Notes under the pieces: generated by a model
Told to the model about the DNA's origin: nothing
The model's database searches: none
What the model saw: the letters and a program-made list of their open reading frames with translations, nothing else
Shown here: in pieces, positions 1-12,517 of the stretch
Layout: the number at the start of each line of letters is the position of its first letter
How positions within the stretch are numbered: the stretch's first letter is position 1
Source of the DNA: Cavia porcellus
Taxonomy: Eukaryota; Chordata; Mammalia; Rodentia; Caviidae
DNA: 64,000 bases
Assembly (NCBI RefSeq): GCF_034190915.1
Contig: NW_026947485.1
Coordinates: 38,329,519-38,393,518 of the forward strand
Direction of reading: 5' to 3'
Made by a program: the position numbers and the translations under genes

Positions 1-1033
1 TGTGAAAAATAAATGGGCTTTGGGTTGTAGTTTGGACATTTAGTCTCTAAAAGGTTCGCCGTCACAGAACTAGGCTGATTCGAACTGAATGCACTGAATA
101 ATCGTTGGCTTTGGCATAAGCGTGGCCAGTGGCCATCACATACCTTGATGATTGGGGCTGGCGATTTAGCTCAGCGGCATAAGCACCTGCCTTGCAAGCA
201 GGAGGTCGTGAGTTCAATCCTTGGTACCGATAAAAATGAAAAAGCCAAAATAAAAAACAAAAAACAAACATACCTTAATGATCACTGATGCGCTTGAAGT
301 GCACAGCACGTATTTTATTCCAGCCTTTAAAAATCCACCTGAATCCAGTCACGCTCCACTTTGGGGAATAAGGGAGCAAGTTAAATGGCACAACTAAGAA
401 GCCATCAACCAAATTCAGAATGTGAGACATTATTCAGGAAATTACTTAGTTTCTCCAACAAATGAATGACATTTTAAAAGGATGTGTGGGGTGTGCTATT
501 ATAGAATAAAAAAGGCTACAGAGACCCAGCAGCCAGACGCAGTGCACAGACCTTATTAGATCCCGACTTCCACAAATTGACTCCATAGAGACATTTTTAA
601 GATAATTGGAGGTGTAAGATGATATTAAAGAACTTCCATTAATTTTTCAAAGGTGACAGAGGTGTAGTAGATTTGAGCTTTTTATCAGTATTATCAGCTG
701 GAGGTGCCTATAAGGCAGCTTTGGGTGAAATATCATGATGTCTTGGATTCACTTTAAAATACATCAAGAACAGATCATGTGGGAGAGAAAAAATGAGTAA
801 GATTGGTAAAGTGATGATAACCACTCAAGACCCATAATAAAGAGTTCCTGAGACTATTCTCTCCAGAAAAAAAAAAAAAAATCCCTGAGTTCAGCTCTGA
901 GTGACTAGAAAATGAAATCCCAAGCAAGTTCATAATATGCATATCGGTGAAAGCACTCTCCCAAGGCATTAGCAAAGCAAGAAATTCAACAAGGAAGTTT
1001 CACACCATGCTCAGCCCATTCAGCATTACTCAC
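1..1033 (-). other. CPA4: CPA4 intron 7 (partial)
   Basis: Non-coding sequence following the exon 7 donor. It contains one ID SINE (153-267) and nothing else I recognise. Confidence 0.75.
153..267 (+). repeat. ID SINE
   Basis: tRNA-derived SINE with A box (tagctcagcgg), B box (gttcaatcc) and an A-rich tail. It is flanked by a 15-base target duplication (138-152 and 268-282, one mismatch). Confidence 0.93.
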
Positions 1034-1144
1034 TCGGGTTTGCGTGTACACATATCCATCAGGATTGGCCACAGGCAACAAGAAGATATCCACTTTCTTC
1101 AAGATGGAGGTGATAGCTGGATCCTTCCCATAGTCAGATACAAT
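1034..1144 (-). CDS. CPA4: CPA4 coding exon 7
   Basis: 111 bases (residues 198-234), IVSDYGKDPAITSIL to NPDGYVYTQTR. Acceptor GCTTAG, donor GTGAGT. This is the last CPA4 exon in the window; I found no NRxWRKT-type exon in 1-1033. Confidence 0.95.
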
Positions 1145-4100
1145 CTAAGCAGAGAAAAAGTGCTTTTCAGCTACATCACACCAGCCTCGTCACTAGGTCT
1201 AAGTCCCAGAGATCGCCTGCATGCACTCACCAAGAATGGCAGTTCCTAGAATCGCTTCCACCCTTGACACATCCCCGTGTCCCCATGACATGGGGGCCTT
1301 CAGAGCCTTCAAACCCTGGGGACACAGCTGCATAACAATAGCAACTTCCTTCTGGCAGTGGGAAGTCACACATTTTTAGGACTTTAAGGCCCAACAAAGG
1401 GGTATGGTGTGCAGGCTTAAAACACCCCCTCCCTTTCAATAAAAGCTTAAACATGGGTTTTTTCAAAGGCTCTGACATCGCTGGGGGCCTGGCAGGGACT
1501 GGAAGGGGTTGAGGGGAAAGCTAGCCTGACCCTGGCACTAATGTTGTGGTCTCCCTTTGAGTGATTCATTATGGGTCAGTGTCTTAGGTCCACCTCTCCG
1601 GCTCATGAGTTTGCTCACTGCCACCTTAGCACTCAGGCAGAATTGGCTGACCAAGCCTCCTGGGTCTGTACAGAGCGCCTTTCCACCTTGTCCACTAAGT
1701 CCAGCCACATGGGATTCTGCAGCCCCCCACCCAAGGCCCACCAGAATCCTTGGCTAATACCAGACGATATGACCTTCCTCGCTGTCCAGATGGCAGTGGC
1801 TTGCGAGATCCACTCTCGGGAATGCATGCCCGCGTTCAGCCAAATGGCTGGCCGCCGTTTGCCTCCTCCCGTGCTGAACTGCAGAAGGAAAAGAGGCCAG
1901 AAAATGACCCACCTGCCCACGTTTCTGCTCACCTCTCCTCTCCCCAGCTCACTCCTATTCATTTAATTCATTTAAGATAATTCAGAGACCAAATGCTCCT
2001 GAGGGTACCATCTATTTATCGGGCTTAGCCCGTGACCGGGGGAGCTTAATTGGTTGGCTGCAGCTTGGGGCAGCCTGAAGCTCTCCAGCACTGGGAGCAA
2101 ATGGGTAGGAGAAACAATTGTTATTGTGGATTAGAATGCTGCCATGATTAGAGATAATAGTAGGTCTCTTGAAAGACCTCAAATGGTATCCCAATAGAGA
2201 CAGAAACAAGGTGCACGAACCAGGCTTTTTGCTGATGCAATAAATGAATTCGGTTTTAAATTAGGAGGAAGAGAGCTTCACTATAGCTCTGTGTAAATGG
2301 CAGTAATGAATTCTAACTCCAGCCCTGGCATAGTGTTGGGGCCTCTTGGGTCAGAGCATGGTGCTAATAAAACCAGGGTCTCCATCAGATGGGCAAATAA
2401 TCTAAATGTAATTATTTTAAAGCAACCAGCTCAGTGGCAGGTCTCCCTTCCTGCTGATAATTTGCTATAAACCTGGGTTCTTCAGCTTCTGTGAAGCCAA
2501 GGGTTTAGCAAATTCTTAATCAATTGTTCCATGGTTTGTGTGCCCAAATTCCTTTTTATTCACTTGGCTTGATTATTTATGTAATTTATGCCATTGTCAT
2601 CATTTTCTATCTCTTTTGCCAATATGGACCTGAATCTGTCAGAAATATCTAGAAATTAAGCTTTGTATAGCCAAGGATCAGAGCTAGGTTTAACATTTTA
2701 TCAGAATTTTATCATTATGTATATCTAAAATGTATCAATAATATTAATAATTTTTTTAAAATTTCATTGGCCCTGAAATTAGCTTCCTAGGTTGCTTTGC
2801 CCTAAAAGCAGAATAGATTGGTAGGCCTAACCCAACTTTGCATGCCACTAATAGACAGTGGGAATACAGTCAGGACTGCAGCCCCCCACTTCAGAGCTAG
2901 AATTCTAGCATTCTAACTGCCTGCCCTTGGACCCTTCCTTCCTGAAAACAGGGAGTGGGCTTGCTTCTTCTAGCAGCCCTGCATTAAACAAAAGCAGGCG
3001 ACCCTCATCAGATCAAATCTGAGCCGTGGAAGATGTCTCCCAACCTGAAGTTCCAGAGAGTAAAGAGCTGCCTCCCTCGGTGACTGAGGCTGGGTCCTGA
3101 ACACATGGAGCTACGGGTCCTTACCTTCAGTACGTACATTGGCCGCTTTTCAAACGTCTGTCCAATCTTCAGCCTGCTTGCAAGCTTGGGAAAATCGATG
3201 GCAATGCTGTCCATCTCCTGGTAAATCTGGAGCACGAAAAAGTGAGCCCAAGGGCATTTTTAAAATTTGTTCAGCTCTGGATGGATACCTGAACTTTACC
3301 TTATCGGTCTTCATAGTTTTTTCTGGGTCCCTAATCTTGAAACTGACCACGTTATGGCATGATTATTACAAAGAACTAGCTGAAGAGTCTAACTTTTACC
3401 AGCTTTCCACAGAATAGCACATCTCACTTGTCCACAGAATGATAATCCACTCAGCTTGAGTAGAAAGACCAACAAAAATATTGCTCCAAATTATGATCCT
3501 TCATATTACTCTGAGCTGGGCAGTCAGAACAGCCCTACTTAGCCAAGGGTCTTGGCAAGAGGACTCTCTAAACTCTTGGGGCCACTTTCTACATTAGCAA
3601 AAATAATCAAGCATTCATCAAGTACCTATATATACTACCAAATAAATATATTATGAAACAAAAAAGGCATAGAATTGGTGGTATTATATGTAAGTATAAA
3701 TAGAAGGTGTAATACTTTTTTCTTCTATCTCAGTGGACAACCTTATATATGGGCACCCCACTTTGAAGGTGATTTTTCTAAAAGCTTTATCAGAACAAGC
3801 GATGAGTTGTAAAAAAATATTCCCAACCACTTTCAGAAGGGAATAAAAGACTTTAATTCAAATAAAACTTACTCATTTTAGTTTTTCTAAACATTTGAAG
3901 GCCAAAAGAAGGAAACAAAAAGAAAACAAATAAATTTGTTTAATCTTTAGGATTACAAAAAGGAGCTATATACAGAAGGAAAATTGCAACCAATGTATGA
4001 TAAAAATCAAGCTTACAGAGTTCATGGACTGGCAGTCAATATTGCAAACTGAGCAGAAACAAGAAGACACTCCCAAGTACATGGGCAAACCAGGTAAAAG

Positions 4101-7100
4101 ACAATGAAAGTGATTTACAGCCAAATGGAAAGCTCACAAAGGGGAAACTGTAGATGCCAGCAATGAAGAAGGACCTAACTTCCAAGGAAGAGGGGAGACA
4201 AAATCTTAGGTGCTGAGGGTTTAGGACCCAGCATTGCTAGTAAAAAGCTGTAACTGGAAGCTGGAAATTGGCTAATCTGGCCACAGAAAGGGCTTAGAAA
4301 CTCTCCTCTACCTACTGACCCTAGAGTGAAGGAAAACAGGACAATTTCCTGAGCCATGTGAGGAAAGAGTCATCTAGGGAAAGTTAATGCACATTAAGGT
4401 ATATGGAAGACAATACTGATTTAGATTTGTGTAAGCCTTAGGATTGCCAGAAGAAGCTACACACAGAAGGAAATTTGCAATCAATATAGAATCAAAGCAA
4501 GCTTACAGAGTTTACCTGAGCTAGTAGAAAAAGGGAGATCCTGGGATTGTAAGAGAATTATACTATTAATAGTTTCATCCTATAGTTCCTCTTGATTTCT
4601 CAAGTTCCAATACTATATAAAATTATTTTGCTCCAAGTTTTCACTAGAAAGTTTGGCTTATCTTAAAAGTCAGTCATTTATATAAAGTGGTTTCTAACTA
4701 AACACCACACCAAGAAATATGTTATGGAACAAGTACACATTATAAGAAGTCATGATAAATGAGTGGAAATACTTGGTTAACCTTAAAAGTAACCACTTGT
4801 CTACTTCTCTGGCACCAATAACATTTTATTCTCAGTGAGGGATTAGAGTGGAGGAGTAGAAAGTTGAGTTAAAAGGACTGGAAATGATTGCAATTATTTC
4901 ATGGTTTTCTTTAAGTGGTTGCTTAAGAAAAGAAGCATTTAAAACAGAAGAGAATATATATGGGGAGTGTTCAGTTTGTGTTTCATTATGCTCTTAGGTA
5001 TAGATAGGAGTTAATTCAAAAAATGAAAAGAATGACACAGTCACATGCTATCCCCTCTGTGAAGTGATACTACGCTGGAGATGAATACCTCCTGGACATA
5101 AGGATGTAAGGAGAAAGAATGCAGGAGACAAGTGTGGCCTTCAGTCTACTCTGAAACACTTACAGCTTCCAGGGAATGGTATGCCCCATAGTTGAAGTTA
5201 CTATCATTCCGTTCTTGCCCTTCATTCAGTCGCATTTCTTCATCTTCAATATCTAAAAGGTCCTAAAACAGACACAGCAATATGATGAAGTGATCTGCTG
5301 CACCTACAGGTTCAGGGTTTTCCTGCCATTATCTTGGTACATAGGTGGATCAAGATGGTGCACTCTCAGGGAAAAGCAACCCAAATGGCAAGGACTCAAG
5401 AGGGGGTCAGATAGCTTGAGTTACACAAACTAAAGATTAAAGTCAAGAAATGGCAGGCACAAGCTGTCTACTTCTGAAAGAACATTCGTTCTGTGTAACT
5501 AAGTGATACCACTGATTTAGAAGTGGTTTCAATGGTAGAACAACAGAATTATTGGTGTTCATTTTCATGTAAAAAATTTTTTCCTATGTCCTTTCCTCTA
5601 TTGAAACATGTCAGTGTACAAAAACACTGCAAAGGAGATAAGCCATTAACATGTATATGTTAATCATTGTGATCAGTGTGGTACAACTTTTAAAAATAAA
5701 CTGTCACACCTTTCATGACAAAAAAAGAGAGATCAGATTTCTTTATCTATCTATCTATCTTATCTATCTTTATCTATCTATCGGATATTTTATTTTATTT
5801 CTTGGTGTCTAATTTCTTTATATCACCCCATTCAAAACCCACTTACTCTCTGGAAGAAACATATGTGCTATCTGGTTATTCTATGGTATCAAATCTCTAG
5901 ACATCAGTCTGCATCTGGTATCCAGTACCTCGGAAATACACAGCTTGGGAAACTATTCAGAAACAAAGAAATTCTTACAGCCACTCATACTTTGAAGGTT
6001 CCTGGCAGATGTCTGTGACACGTGAGGATGATTAATAAGCTCACAGCTGCTCACACCATCAGGAAACTTCTGGGCCAAATCACCAATTAATCTATAACCC
6101 ACCTCAGTAAAGGAGAGAGCGTGAGCCAGACACCATCCTGCTGTTCAGCACAGGTCGTGGGGCTGGATGGTGACGTTCCCTTTGTGGGGACTTATGGTGA
6201 CATTCTCCCTTTCTCAAAGGGCACTTCTTACAATTGGTCTCCAATACCCCCACCCACCCCTCCATTCTCCTAACTGAAAATAAGAAAAAGGAAATGCACT
6301 TATTACTTACTGGAATATCTATCATGTATCAAGTACTGCTAGATATTTTGCATATATTAATTAAAGAGTTTTTTCAGATCACTAGCACCATTTTACTGAT
6401 GAAGAAACAGAGTCTCCAGGACACAACACAAATAGTTAACCAGTAGTTAGTAGGTCCCTATCTACTATAACATGCTGTTCCTCTAACAAGGCACTGCCCT
6501 TTACTTCCATTTGCCTCAGTTTCTTCACCTAGGAAATGAAAAAAGATGACAGCAGACCTAGAGACTCTCTCAAGTCCACTTTGGACTGGCTGTTTGGTCC
6601 AAAAGACCCATGGCCTAACCCACCTGTAAGTCATCAATTGTCACTGAGTACTCCAAGCCCTGGGTCTTCAGGAAGGATTTGACTGGTTGCAGATTTACAG
6701 ATGGAACCAGGACATCTACAGGCCGATTGAATGTGGAGGGAGACTTCCAGAAACTGAGCTGCCGGGAACAGAAATAAAACCAGGCTAAAGGACAGTTCAG
6801 GTGAAACACACAATAGCTCATTCTCTAGTACCTGGCAAATCCAGGGTGATCCCTGAGGGACTGAGCCCCACCTGAGGGTAGACATTGTCTATTCACAGTG
6901 ACAAGTGATCAGAATGCCTAGCCAGCTGTACCTGCCAGAGTCCAAGATGTAGGACATCAATCCCATGGCCAGGGCTTCTACGCCCCAGAACTGAACTGCT
7001 GTCACTTGTAACTCTTCTCCTTTCCTCAAGTGTATAAACGGCATATTGACTAACATAGGCGTATATAGAGAAACTTGTCAGGAGTAAAAATAATGCCACC

Positions 7101-8630
7101 CATAGTACAAATGTCTTCTCCCACCATAGTCAGAATACACAAGAGGACTAAGAACTACGTACCTCAAACCTGGCCGAATTCATTAGCTGAGTCAGTTTGC
7201 TGATCTCGTCTCCATTTCTGACATTAACCCTAAAAACTTGGTCCCTGGAGAAGGAGGGGAAGCAGAAGACAACGGTGAGCTTTCCACTGGAAAATAAACC
7301 CCAAGCCCGCTATCTCAGACAGAACGGGGCTGAATGAGAGGAAGTGGTCTAGTCTTGGTTATAATGTATAGCCATTAAAAATAAGACTTCAGGGCAAATA
7401 TGAAAAAGTGCTTATGTATAACTTTAAGGGAAATAGTAAATGAAAGAGCAGGACACAAAATTGTATGTATGCCATGATTACAAGGATGGAAAAAGCAGAT
7501 GCATTGGAAGAAAAACAGGCAACGGAAACACACCAAATGCTGACAGTGCTCAAGTTCAGGTCGTGGGATTATGGGTGACTTACTCCCCCCGCCCTTATAT
7601 CTGTTTTCTGTAATGCAGTTATATTACTTTATAATGAAAAACATACATATTTTTACAGAAAGGAATGTTCCTGAGTTACGTGCAAAGCTAACTCAAGACA
7701 CAAAGAAGCACTTCTTCACTGTCAGGGCTCAGGGCTGAACCCCTGGCAGAGCCTCCATGCTGGAAAGAGCTGGAAAAGGGAGCAATCCCCGATCCAGAGA
7801 GGGCCGACCAGCTGCTGTCCTCTTAGAATAGGAGAGGCTGGGTGCTAGCCGACCCATCTAGGCCCAGAGTCCCCCACATACGTGTGTTACCATGGAAATG
7901 AATAGGACCCCAGGTGTGAGGCTGCACTTGGGATTCACTGCTGCCCACAGCCCCCGAGAGGGCCCAGAAAAGGCCAGTCGCAGCCCCCCCATTGTTTGTC
8001 CTGCACTTGCTTCATGTACATTATTTAGCTTCCACAACAGTGGCAAGGAAAGAGGGCCCGAAGTACTGTGTGGGTGGGAGAAGGCCAAGCTAAAAAGCAT
8101 GCTTTGTGCTCTCAGCTGGCTCAGGGAGCCAGGGGAGCCATTAGGCTGTTGCTAGGTGACAGGCTGAATGAATCCGCACTCCATGCTGGATGCTGTCGCA
8201 TGCATCATCCCTTTGACATGAGTGAATACAGGAAGAGCTACTAGAGAGGGCTGTGGGCTGAAGGACCTGTTGACAGAGTAAATGGTTCTGTCACAGGGAG
8301 TAAAATGTGCAGCCTACATGGCAGCTCCTTATCAGAAGACTGGTTCACTCCAGATGGGCCTGAGCATTTTACTTGGTTCTAGAAGGTTCTGGGGCTCTCA
8401 GAGGCTCTAGGCCAGCGCCAGGGAGACAAGACCCACTGCAGAGTGGTATCTGCCATGATTTTGTGGCTGGTCTGGAGAAAATGCCCTTGTGAGAAGCCTG
8501 CCTTTCCCCACCCAGCTGGTCCCCACAGTCCTGGAAGTGGGCAACTAGTTAACAGCACCCAGAGAGTTGGGGCCCTGGTGGGCAAGCCCTAGCTGGACAG
8601 GTCTCGGTCTGAATTTCTGCATTCTGGATA

Positions 8631-8676
<46 letters not shown>

Positions 8677-11600
8677 CAGGGTGGTGATGTTAGTGGGTGG
8701 AAGGAACTTTAAGAGGTGGGATCTAGTGGGCCCTGCAGAGGGATTAATGTGGATCTCTCAGACTCAGTTCCCAAGAGTGGATTATTATAACAAGCATGAG
8801 GCTGGCTCCTGAATATCTCTGGCTTCCTGTCTGGCCATGTGCTATCTCCCTCTTCCATGTGCTCCAACTGTGCTTCCATTTACCATGTTGTGGCAGAGAG
8901 GGGGCCCTCACAAGAGAACAGATAGGAATAGCCACCCAGTCTTGAACTTTAAGCCTCAAACACTAAACCTGTTTTCTTTATACACTATCCTCCCTCAGGT
9001 ATTTTGTTATAGTAACAGAAAATGGACTAATACAGAACCCATACAGCTTACTAAGAGTTGGACAGCAGTCCTAGGAAGATGGAGTCAGACTATCATTTCC
9101 TTGACACAGGCAAGCAGCCTTAATGGGGGAAAAATGGGTTTTAAACAGAAGAAAAATCCTCACTCCTGGTTGAGGACCAGGACCAGTCTTCCAAACTCTC
9201 GCTCTGTCACAACCTACCCCAAACACTCCAGTAAAAGCAGTGTCTTTAAAACAAGCTTCTAGATAGAGCCTGTACATTGATATCTCTAATAGAAAAATTA
9301 GGCATTTGTGAAATAGCAATGGCTAGAGAAATCACCAAGAAGGGGATATAGGAAGAGAAAAAAAAGGGACAGAAAAACAGAAAAGTTTTGGACCATTAAA
9401 ATTTTATTGTATATTCATCCATGATAAACTTGCATGCATTTTAGTTTTTCCAAAGTAGTGGTTTCCATGCCCCAGGCACTGGTCACAGCAGTGGAGCACA
9501 GTGGCTCTAACTGGCCCTAACGGTGATTAAATACACTGCATTTATCATCATGCTTGCATCAGCCAAGCTATAGAGGTTAAAACAATGTCTGTAGTGTGTA
9601 GGCAGCGGGGCAGCAGTGCCAGTGCAGAATAGAACCTCTTCCCAATCAGACTCTCCTCCTCTTTTCTCTTCCATGCCCCTTGGCTCCAGCCCCACCAAAA
9701 TCCCAAATTCACTGTATACTTTCCTTAGCATGCCTTTGCACACTTTGTTCTCTCTGTCTGCAATCCCAACCTTTTTCCTTAGCTGCCTGGAAATCTCCTA
9801 CCCAGTCTTCAGGACCAGTTCATATCATCTACAAATCTTCTCTTAACCAGAGGAGGTAAAGTTTGGTACAATCTTCAGATAGTGCTAAAAATCAGCAGTA
9901 CTGATAGTGTCAGACATTCTTATGAGCACCTGCACATCAATACCAGAAGGCTCAGAGGACGTAAGTGGGGTGCCATGCAAAAGGCAGCCTTTTTCTTGCC
10001 CTCACTATCCTTGTGTGTCTTTGGAAAATGCCCTCTCCAGATTGCTATCTGGAAATTCATTCAAACATGTTGGTCGGAGCTCTTTCTGAAGATGGATGAT
10101 GACTTGGGAAGGGAACATAAGATTCCCAAGTGGCTGTGTCTATCTGTCTCACCCTACGTAAATGTTCTGCTGCCTCTTCTGATCCCCTTCAATACCAGTG
10201 CTATCCAGTTGCAGCCGGCCATGATTGGCACCCTCACACTTGTGCTATATCCTGGACAGGCAGTGACTGCCTCCCCCATTACTAAGCCAACAGTCAAGTG
10301 GCCCGTTTTTTGTGTTTTTCTCATCTGTCCCCCAGCTAGACTTTGCAACCACAGTGAACGATATCCAGAGATGTTTTCCAGGACCTCTCAGATAACTGCC
10401 AGCACCGCTGACCTCTACAACCAGTTCTGCAACTTTTTTTTTTTTTAAGCCAGTCAAATTTAGCAGTGGGGGGCGGGGGGGTAGTATACCAACGTTAGTG
10501 ACACTAATGTTAATAAGTTCTGATAACCCACTGCCATCGTACCAGCCCAGTTCTGCAACTTCTAACTACGTTCTGCTCTCTACCTACCTGGAATTCCAGG
10601 TATCTGGGTCATTGTTTCATCCTTAAAATCACGGAAGACTAGGACAGAAAATACTAGCAGAGTAAAAAGAAAAGGAGGCCAGGGCAGGCAGGAAAGCCAA
10701 GCGGATGGGATAAAGGGGAGAAACGGTCATTCTCAGCTCCATCAGCTGATTTCTGCTCTGGCTTCATGACCACTTGAATGCTCAGAGGCCAGCTGCCCTG
10801 TCTCTATGTGCCCATTGAACTGCATCACCAGGACATGTCCATGGACCCTAGGAACCCAGGAAGGATCCCCTACCTTTTCTAGGTTCCCTTCTATGGAGTG
10901 AGAACAGAAATGGGGAAAAGGATCCCACTGTTGGTAAAAGCCATCTGCAACTGGCTCAGGTGCACAGAGCTTTCTGAGCAAAATGGCTGTGGTGAGTGCT
11001 GCTCTAGGCCTGGGCCAACTATCTTAGCCCAGGTGCCCACTGCACTGGAAGAGAGGTCTTTATCCTGAGAAATAGAGATTTTGCAGCCACATGAATAGCT
11101 GTAGTGGGAGCCTGACAGCTCCATGTGTCAGCCCACACAGCAGCAAGTGTAGCTACGACACTCCTACTGCTGAGTTGCCTGTGGAAAAATCTCCCTGCCC
11201 AGCCACCTGCTAAGCCTAACCCCTGCGAGCTATTTGGCAGTAGAAACACAGGTATGAACAAGTCATCACCATAAAAATTACTCAATCTCATAGAAGTAAT
11301 TACCTCAATAAACAATCCTAAAGTTCCTTTAACTAGATAGTTTAATAGTGTGTAAGCCAATAGATGTACGGATGCGATAGAGGATTCTATTTGGAGATTA
11401 AGTTGTTCTAGGAAAAAGGTATGGGTTTTTGCATTCCGAGTTTCACCTCTCCTGTTTACCAGCTAAATGGCCTTGAGGTGGGGGTGGCGGTCCTTAACCT
11501 TTCTAAAGCTGAGTTTTTTCTTGTTTAAATTGAGGAAAATAACACCTCTATCTGGTGGAGTTGTTGCACGATCCAAAAGATAATGTGCATAAGAGCTCTT

Positions 11601-12471
11601 TGTAAATGGCAAAGCATTCTGCAGTAATAAGTTATTATAATCCAATCTTCTAGCAGGGCACCATGGCATCTCCTTCCATCTCTCCTAGCTCTCAAATCTC
11701 ATTTCCCTTGCAAGCCTCAGAGCATTCTACAGGGAGCGTGTTGTGTAGTATGCACACAAACATACACACACACACACACACACACACGGTGCAAGTGTGT
11801 CTCCGTGTATCAATTTTCATAGCTGTAGTTAGACAAGACCTACTAAAGCTCCCTGGCCAAGAAGTTGAGGAGAAAACACTGAATCTGTGTGGCCTTCACC
11901 ACTAGCAGAGATGAAACCAAAAAGCCTGAGTGTGAGATTTTTCCCTTGAAGCATGGCAGAAATTAAAAACAAGCCATGTCTGATCTTTCTTAGTAATTAA
12001 TAATGTAGAAGGAAGAAAGGAAGAGACAATTGGAACTGATTTTACAAGTAAGAGCAAGGAAGAGAAAGAATTAACAAGAGATTAGGAAACTGGTGAAGGA
12101 CTTGCGGACCAGTAAGCCTGATTTTACCAATAAAATCAGATCTCAGAGAGAAATGACTTATCCAGAATTGTACAAGGGCAAAGGCAAGATAGGAGCTCAG
12201 GTCCTCTGCTCCCAAGGCCCCACCACCTGAGCTACAGCCAGCCATTCCCTTGCTTTTTTTTGTTTGTTTGTTTGTTTGTTTTGTCTTTTTACCGGTACCA
12301 GGGATCGAAATCCCCAGCCCCTAAGCCATTCCCTTTCAATTCCATTTGCCTCCCAAATTGCTGAAACAACCAATATGTAACAATAGGTCCAAAAGGAACT
12401 CACCCACGAAATTTTTGTTGGCGGCAGATGCCCAACCCAATAAGGGCTCCCAAGAACAATATCCACTTCAT
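1034..12471 (-). CDS. CPA4: Carboxypeptidase A4, 5' part (exons 1-7), truncated by the left edge of the window
   Basis: Secreted zinc carboxypeptidase of the A/B subfamily; human CPA4 prefers hydrophobic C-terminal residues and lies in an imprinted neighbourhood. Coding exons seen are 12404-12471, 7163-7244, 6624-6758, 5164-5262, 3125-3226, 1774-1878 and 1034-1144, giving residues 1-234 of an expected ~421. Residues 1-16 are a signal peptide (MKWILFLGALIGLGIC). The prosegment runs to R113 (EGQER, predicted cleavage after it), then FNYGAYHSLEA opens the mature enzyme. Zinc ligands H181 and E184, with R183, are in exon 6 (NAGMHSREW). The remaining residues (third zinc ligand, Arg/Asn carboxylate site, general base) lie in exons 8-11 beyond the window. 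CPA4 identity rests on the MxWILFxGALIG start, FNRPVDVLVPSV and GKRRPAIWLNAG, and on its position just downstream of CPA2. All phases close with no stops. Confidence 0.94.
1774..1878 (-). CDS. CPA4: CPA4 coding exon 6 (zinc-binding HxxE)
   Basis: 105 bases (residues 163-197), FSTGGGKRRPAIWL to WTARK, with H181 and E184. Acceptor CTGCAG. Donor GTCATA, weak in the same way as the CPA2 exon 6 donor. Confidence 0.94.
3125..3226 (-). CDS. CPA4: CPA4 coding exon 5
   Basis: 102 bases (residues 129-162), IYQEMDSIAIDFPKLAS to KRPMYVLK. Acceptor CTCCAG, donor GTAAGG. Confidence 0.95.
5164..5262 (-). CDS. CPA4: CPA4 coding exon 4
   Basis: 99 bases (residues 96-128), DLLDIEDEEMRLNEGQER then NDSNFNYGAYHSLEA; one codon longer than the CPA2 counterpart. 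Activation is expected after R113. Acceptor TTTTAG, donor GTAAGT. Confidence 0.94.
5737..5782. repeat. (TCTA)n microsatellite
   Basis: Tetranucleotide repeat with two small interruptions, in CPA4 intron 3. Confidence 0.93.
6624..6758 (-). CDS. CPA4: CPA4 coding exon 3
   Basis: 135 bases, LSFWKSPSTFNRPVDVLV to TIDDLQ, part of the prosegment. Acceptor GGCAG, donor GTGGGT. Confidence 0.95.
7163..7244 (-). CDS. CPA4: CPA4 coding exon 2
   Basis: 82 bases, the same size as CPA2 exon 2. Encodes DQVFRVNVRNGDEISK to NSARFE. Acceptor CTCCAG, donor GTACGT. Confidence 0.94.
8634..8675. repeat. (GT)n microsatellite
   Basis: About 20 uninterrupted GT units in CPA4 intron 1. Confidence 0.97.
8678..9034 (+). 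mobile_element. MaLR-type (ERVL-MaLR) solo LTR
   Basis: The 3' end (cctcaggtattttgttatag, then taacagaaaatggactaatac) is the hallmark of MaLR LTRs, preceded by the usual ccatgtgct-type middle. The 5' border merges with the GT repeat and is approximate. Confidence 0.7.
11764..11787. repeat. (CA)n microsatellite
   Basis: Twelve CA units in CPA4 intron 1. Confidence 0.95.
12252..12323 (-). repeat. Internally deleted ID SINE
   Basis: T-rich head, then the complement of the ID 3' part joined directly to the ID 5' end; the middle, including the A box, is missing. A 12-base duplication (about 12240-12251 and 12324-12335) flanks it. Confidence 0.75.
12404..12471 (-). CDS. CPA4: CPA4 coding exon 1
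   Basis: 68 bases: 22 codons (signal peptide, then RQQKFR) plus two bases. Donor GTGAGT. The first ATG after the TATA box gives the signal peptide. Confidence 0.94.
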
Positions 12472-12511
12472 GTCCCAAAGATCTCAGTCACACAGTGGGA
12501 GTCCAGCTGCA

Positions 12512-12517
12512 TTTATA
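12512..12517 (-). promoter_or_regulatory. CPA4: CPA4 TATA box (TATAAA)
   Basis: TATAAA on the minus strand, 41 bases before the ATG, implying a very short 5' UTR of roughly 10-15 bases. I see no obvious PTF1-type element above it, unlike CPA2, which fits the different tissue pattern. Confidence 0.7.

Larger units (their letters stand above)
7245..12403 (-). other. CPA4: CPA4 intron 1 (5.2 kb)
   Basis: The longest CPA4 intron in view. It contains a GT microsatellite, a MaLR-type LTR, a CA microsatellite and a small ID remnant. The ORFs inside it show no codon structure or family resemblance. Confidence 0.75.

Noticed and set aside
154..230. tRNA gene
   Set aside because: The tRNA-like A and B boxes belong to ID SINEs; poly(A) tails and target duplications show retroposition rather than a functional tRNA.
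1633..1962. 109-codon minus ORF extending both sides of CPA4 exon 6
   Set aside because: Only residues encoded by 1774-1878 resemble a carboxypeptidase; the rest is intron read-through past AG and GT sites.
9882..10448. 188-codon plus-strand ORF in CPA4 intron 1
   Set aside because: No recognised domain, no codon bias, ends in a poly-T tract, and lies within an intron of a gene on the other strand; chance is the simplest explanation.
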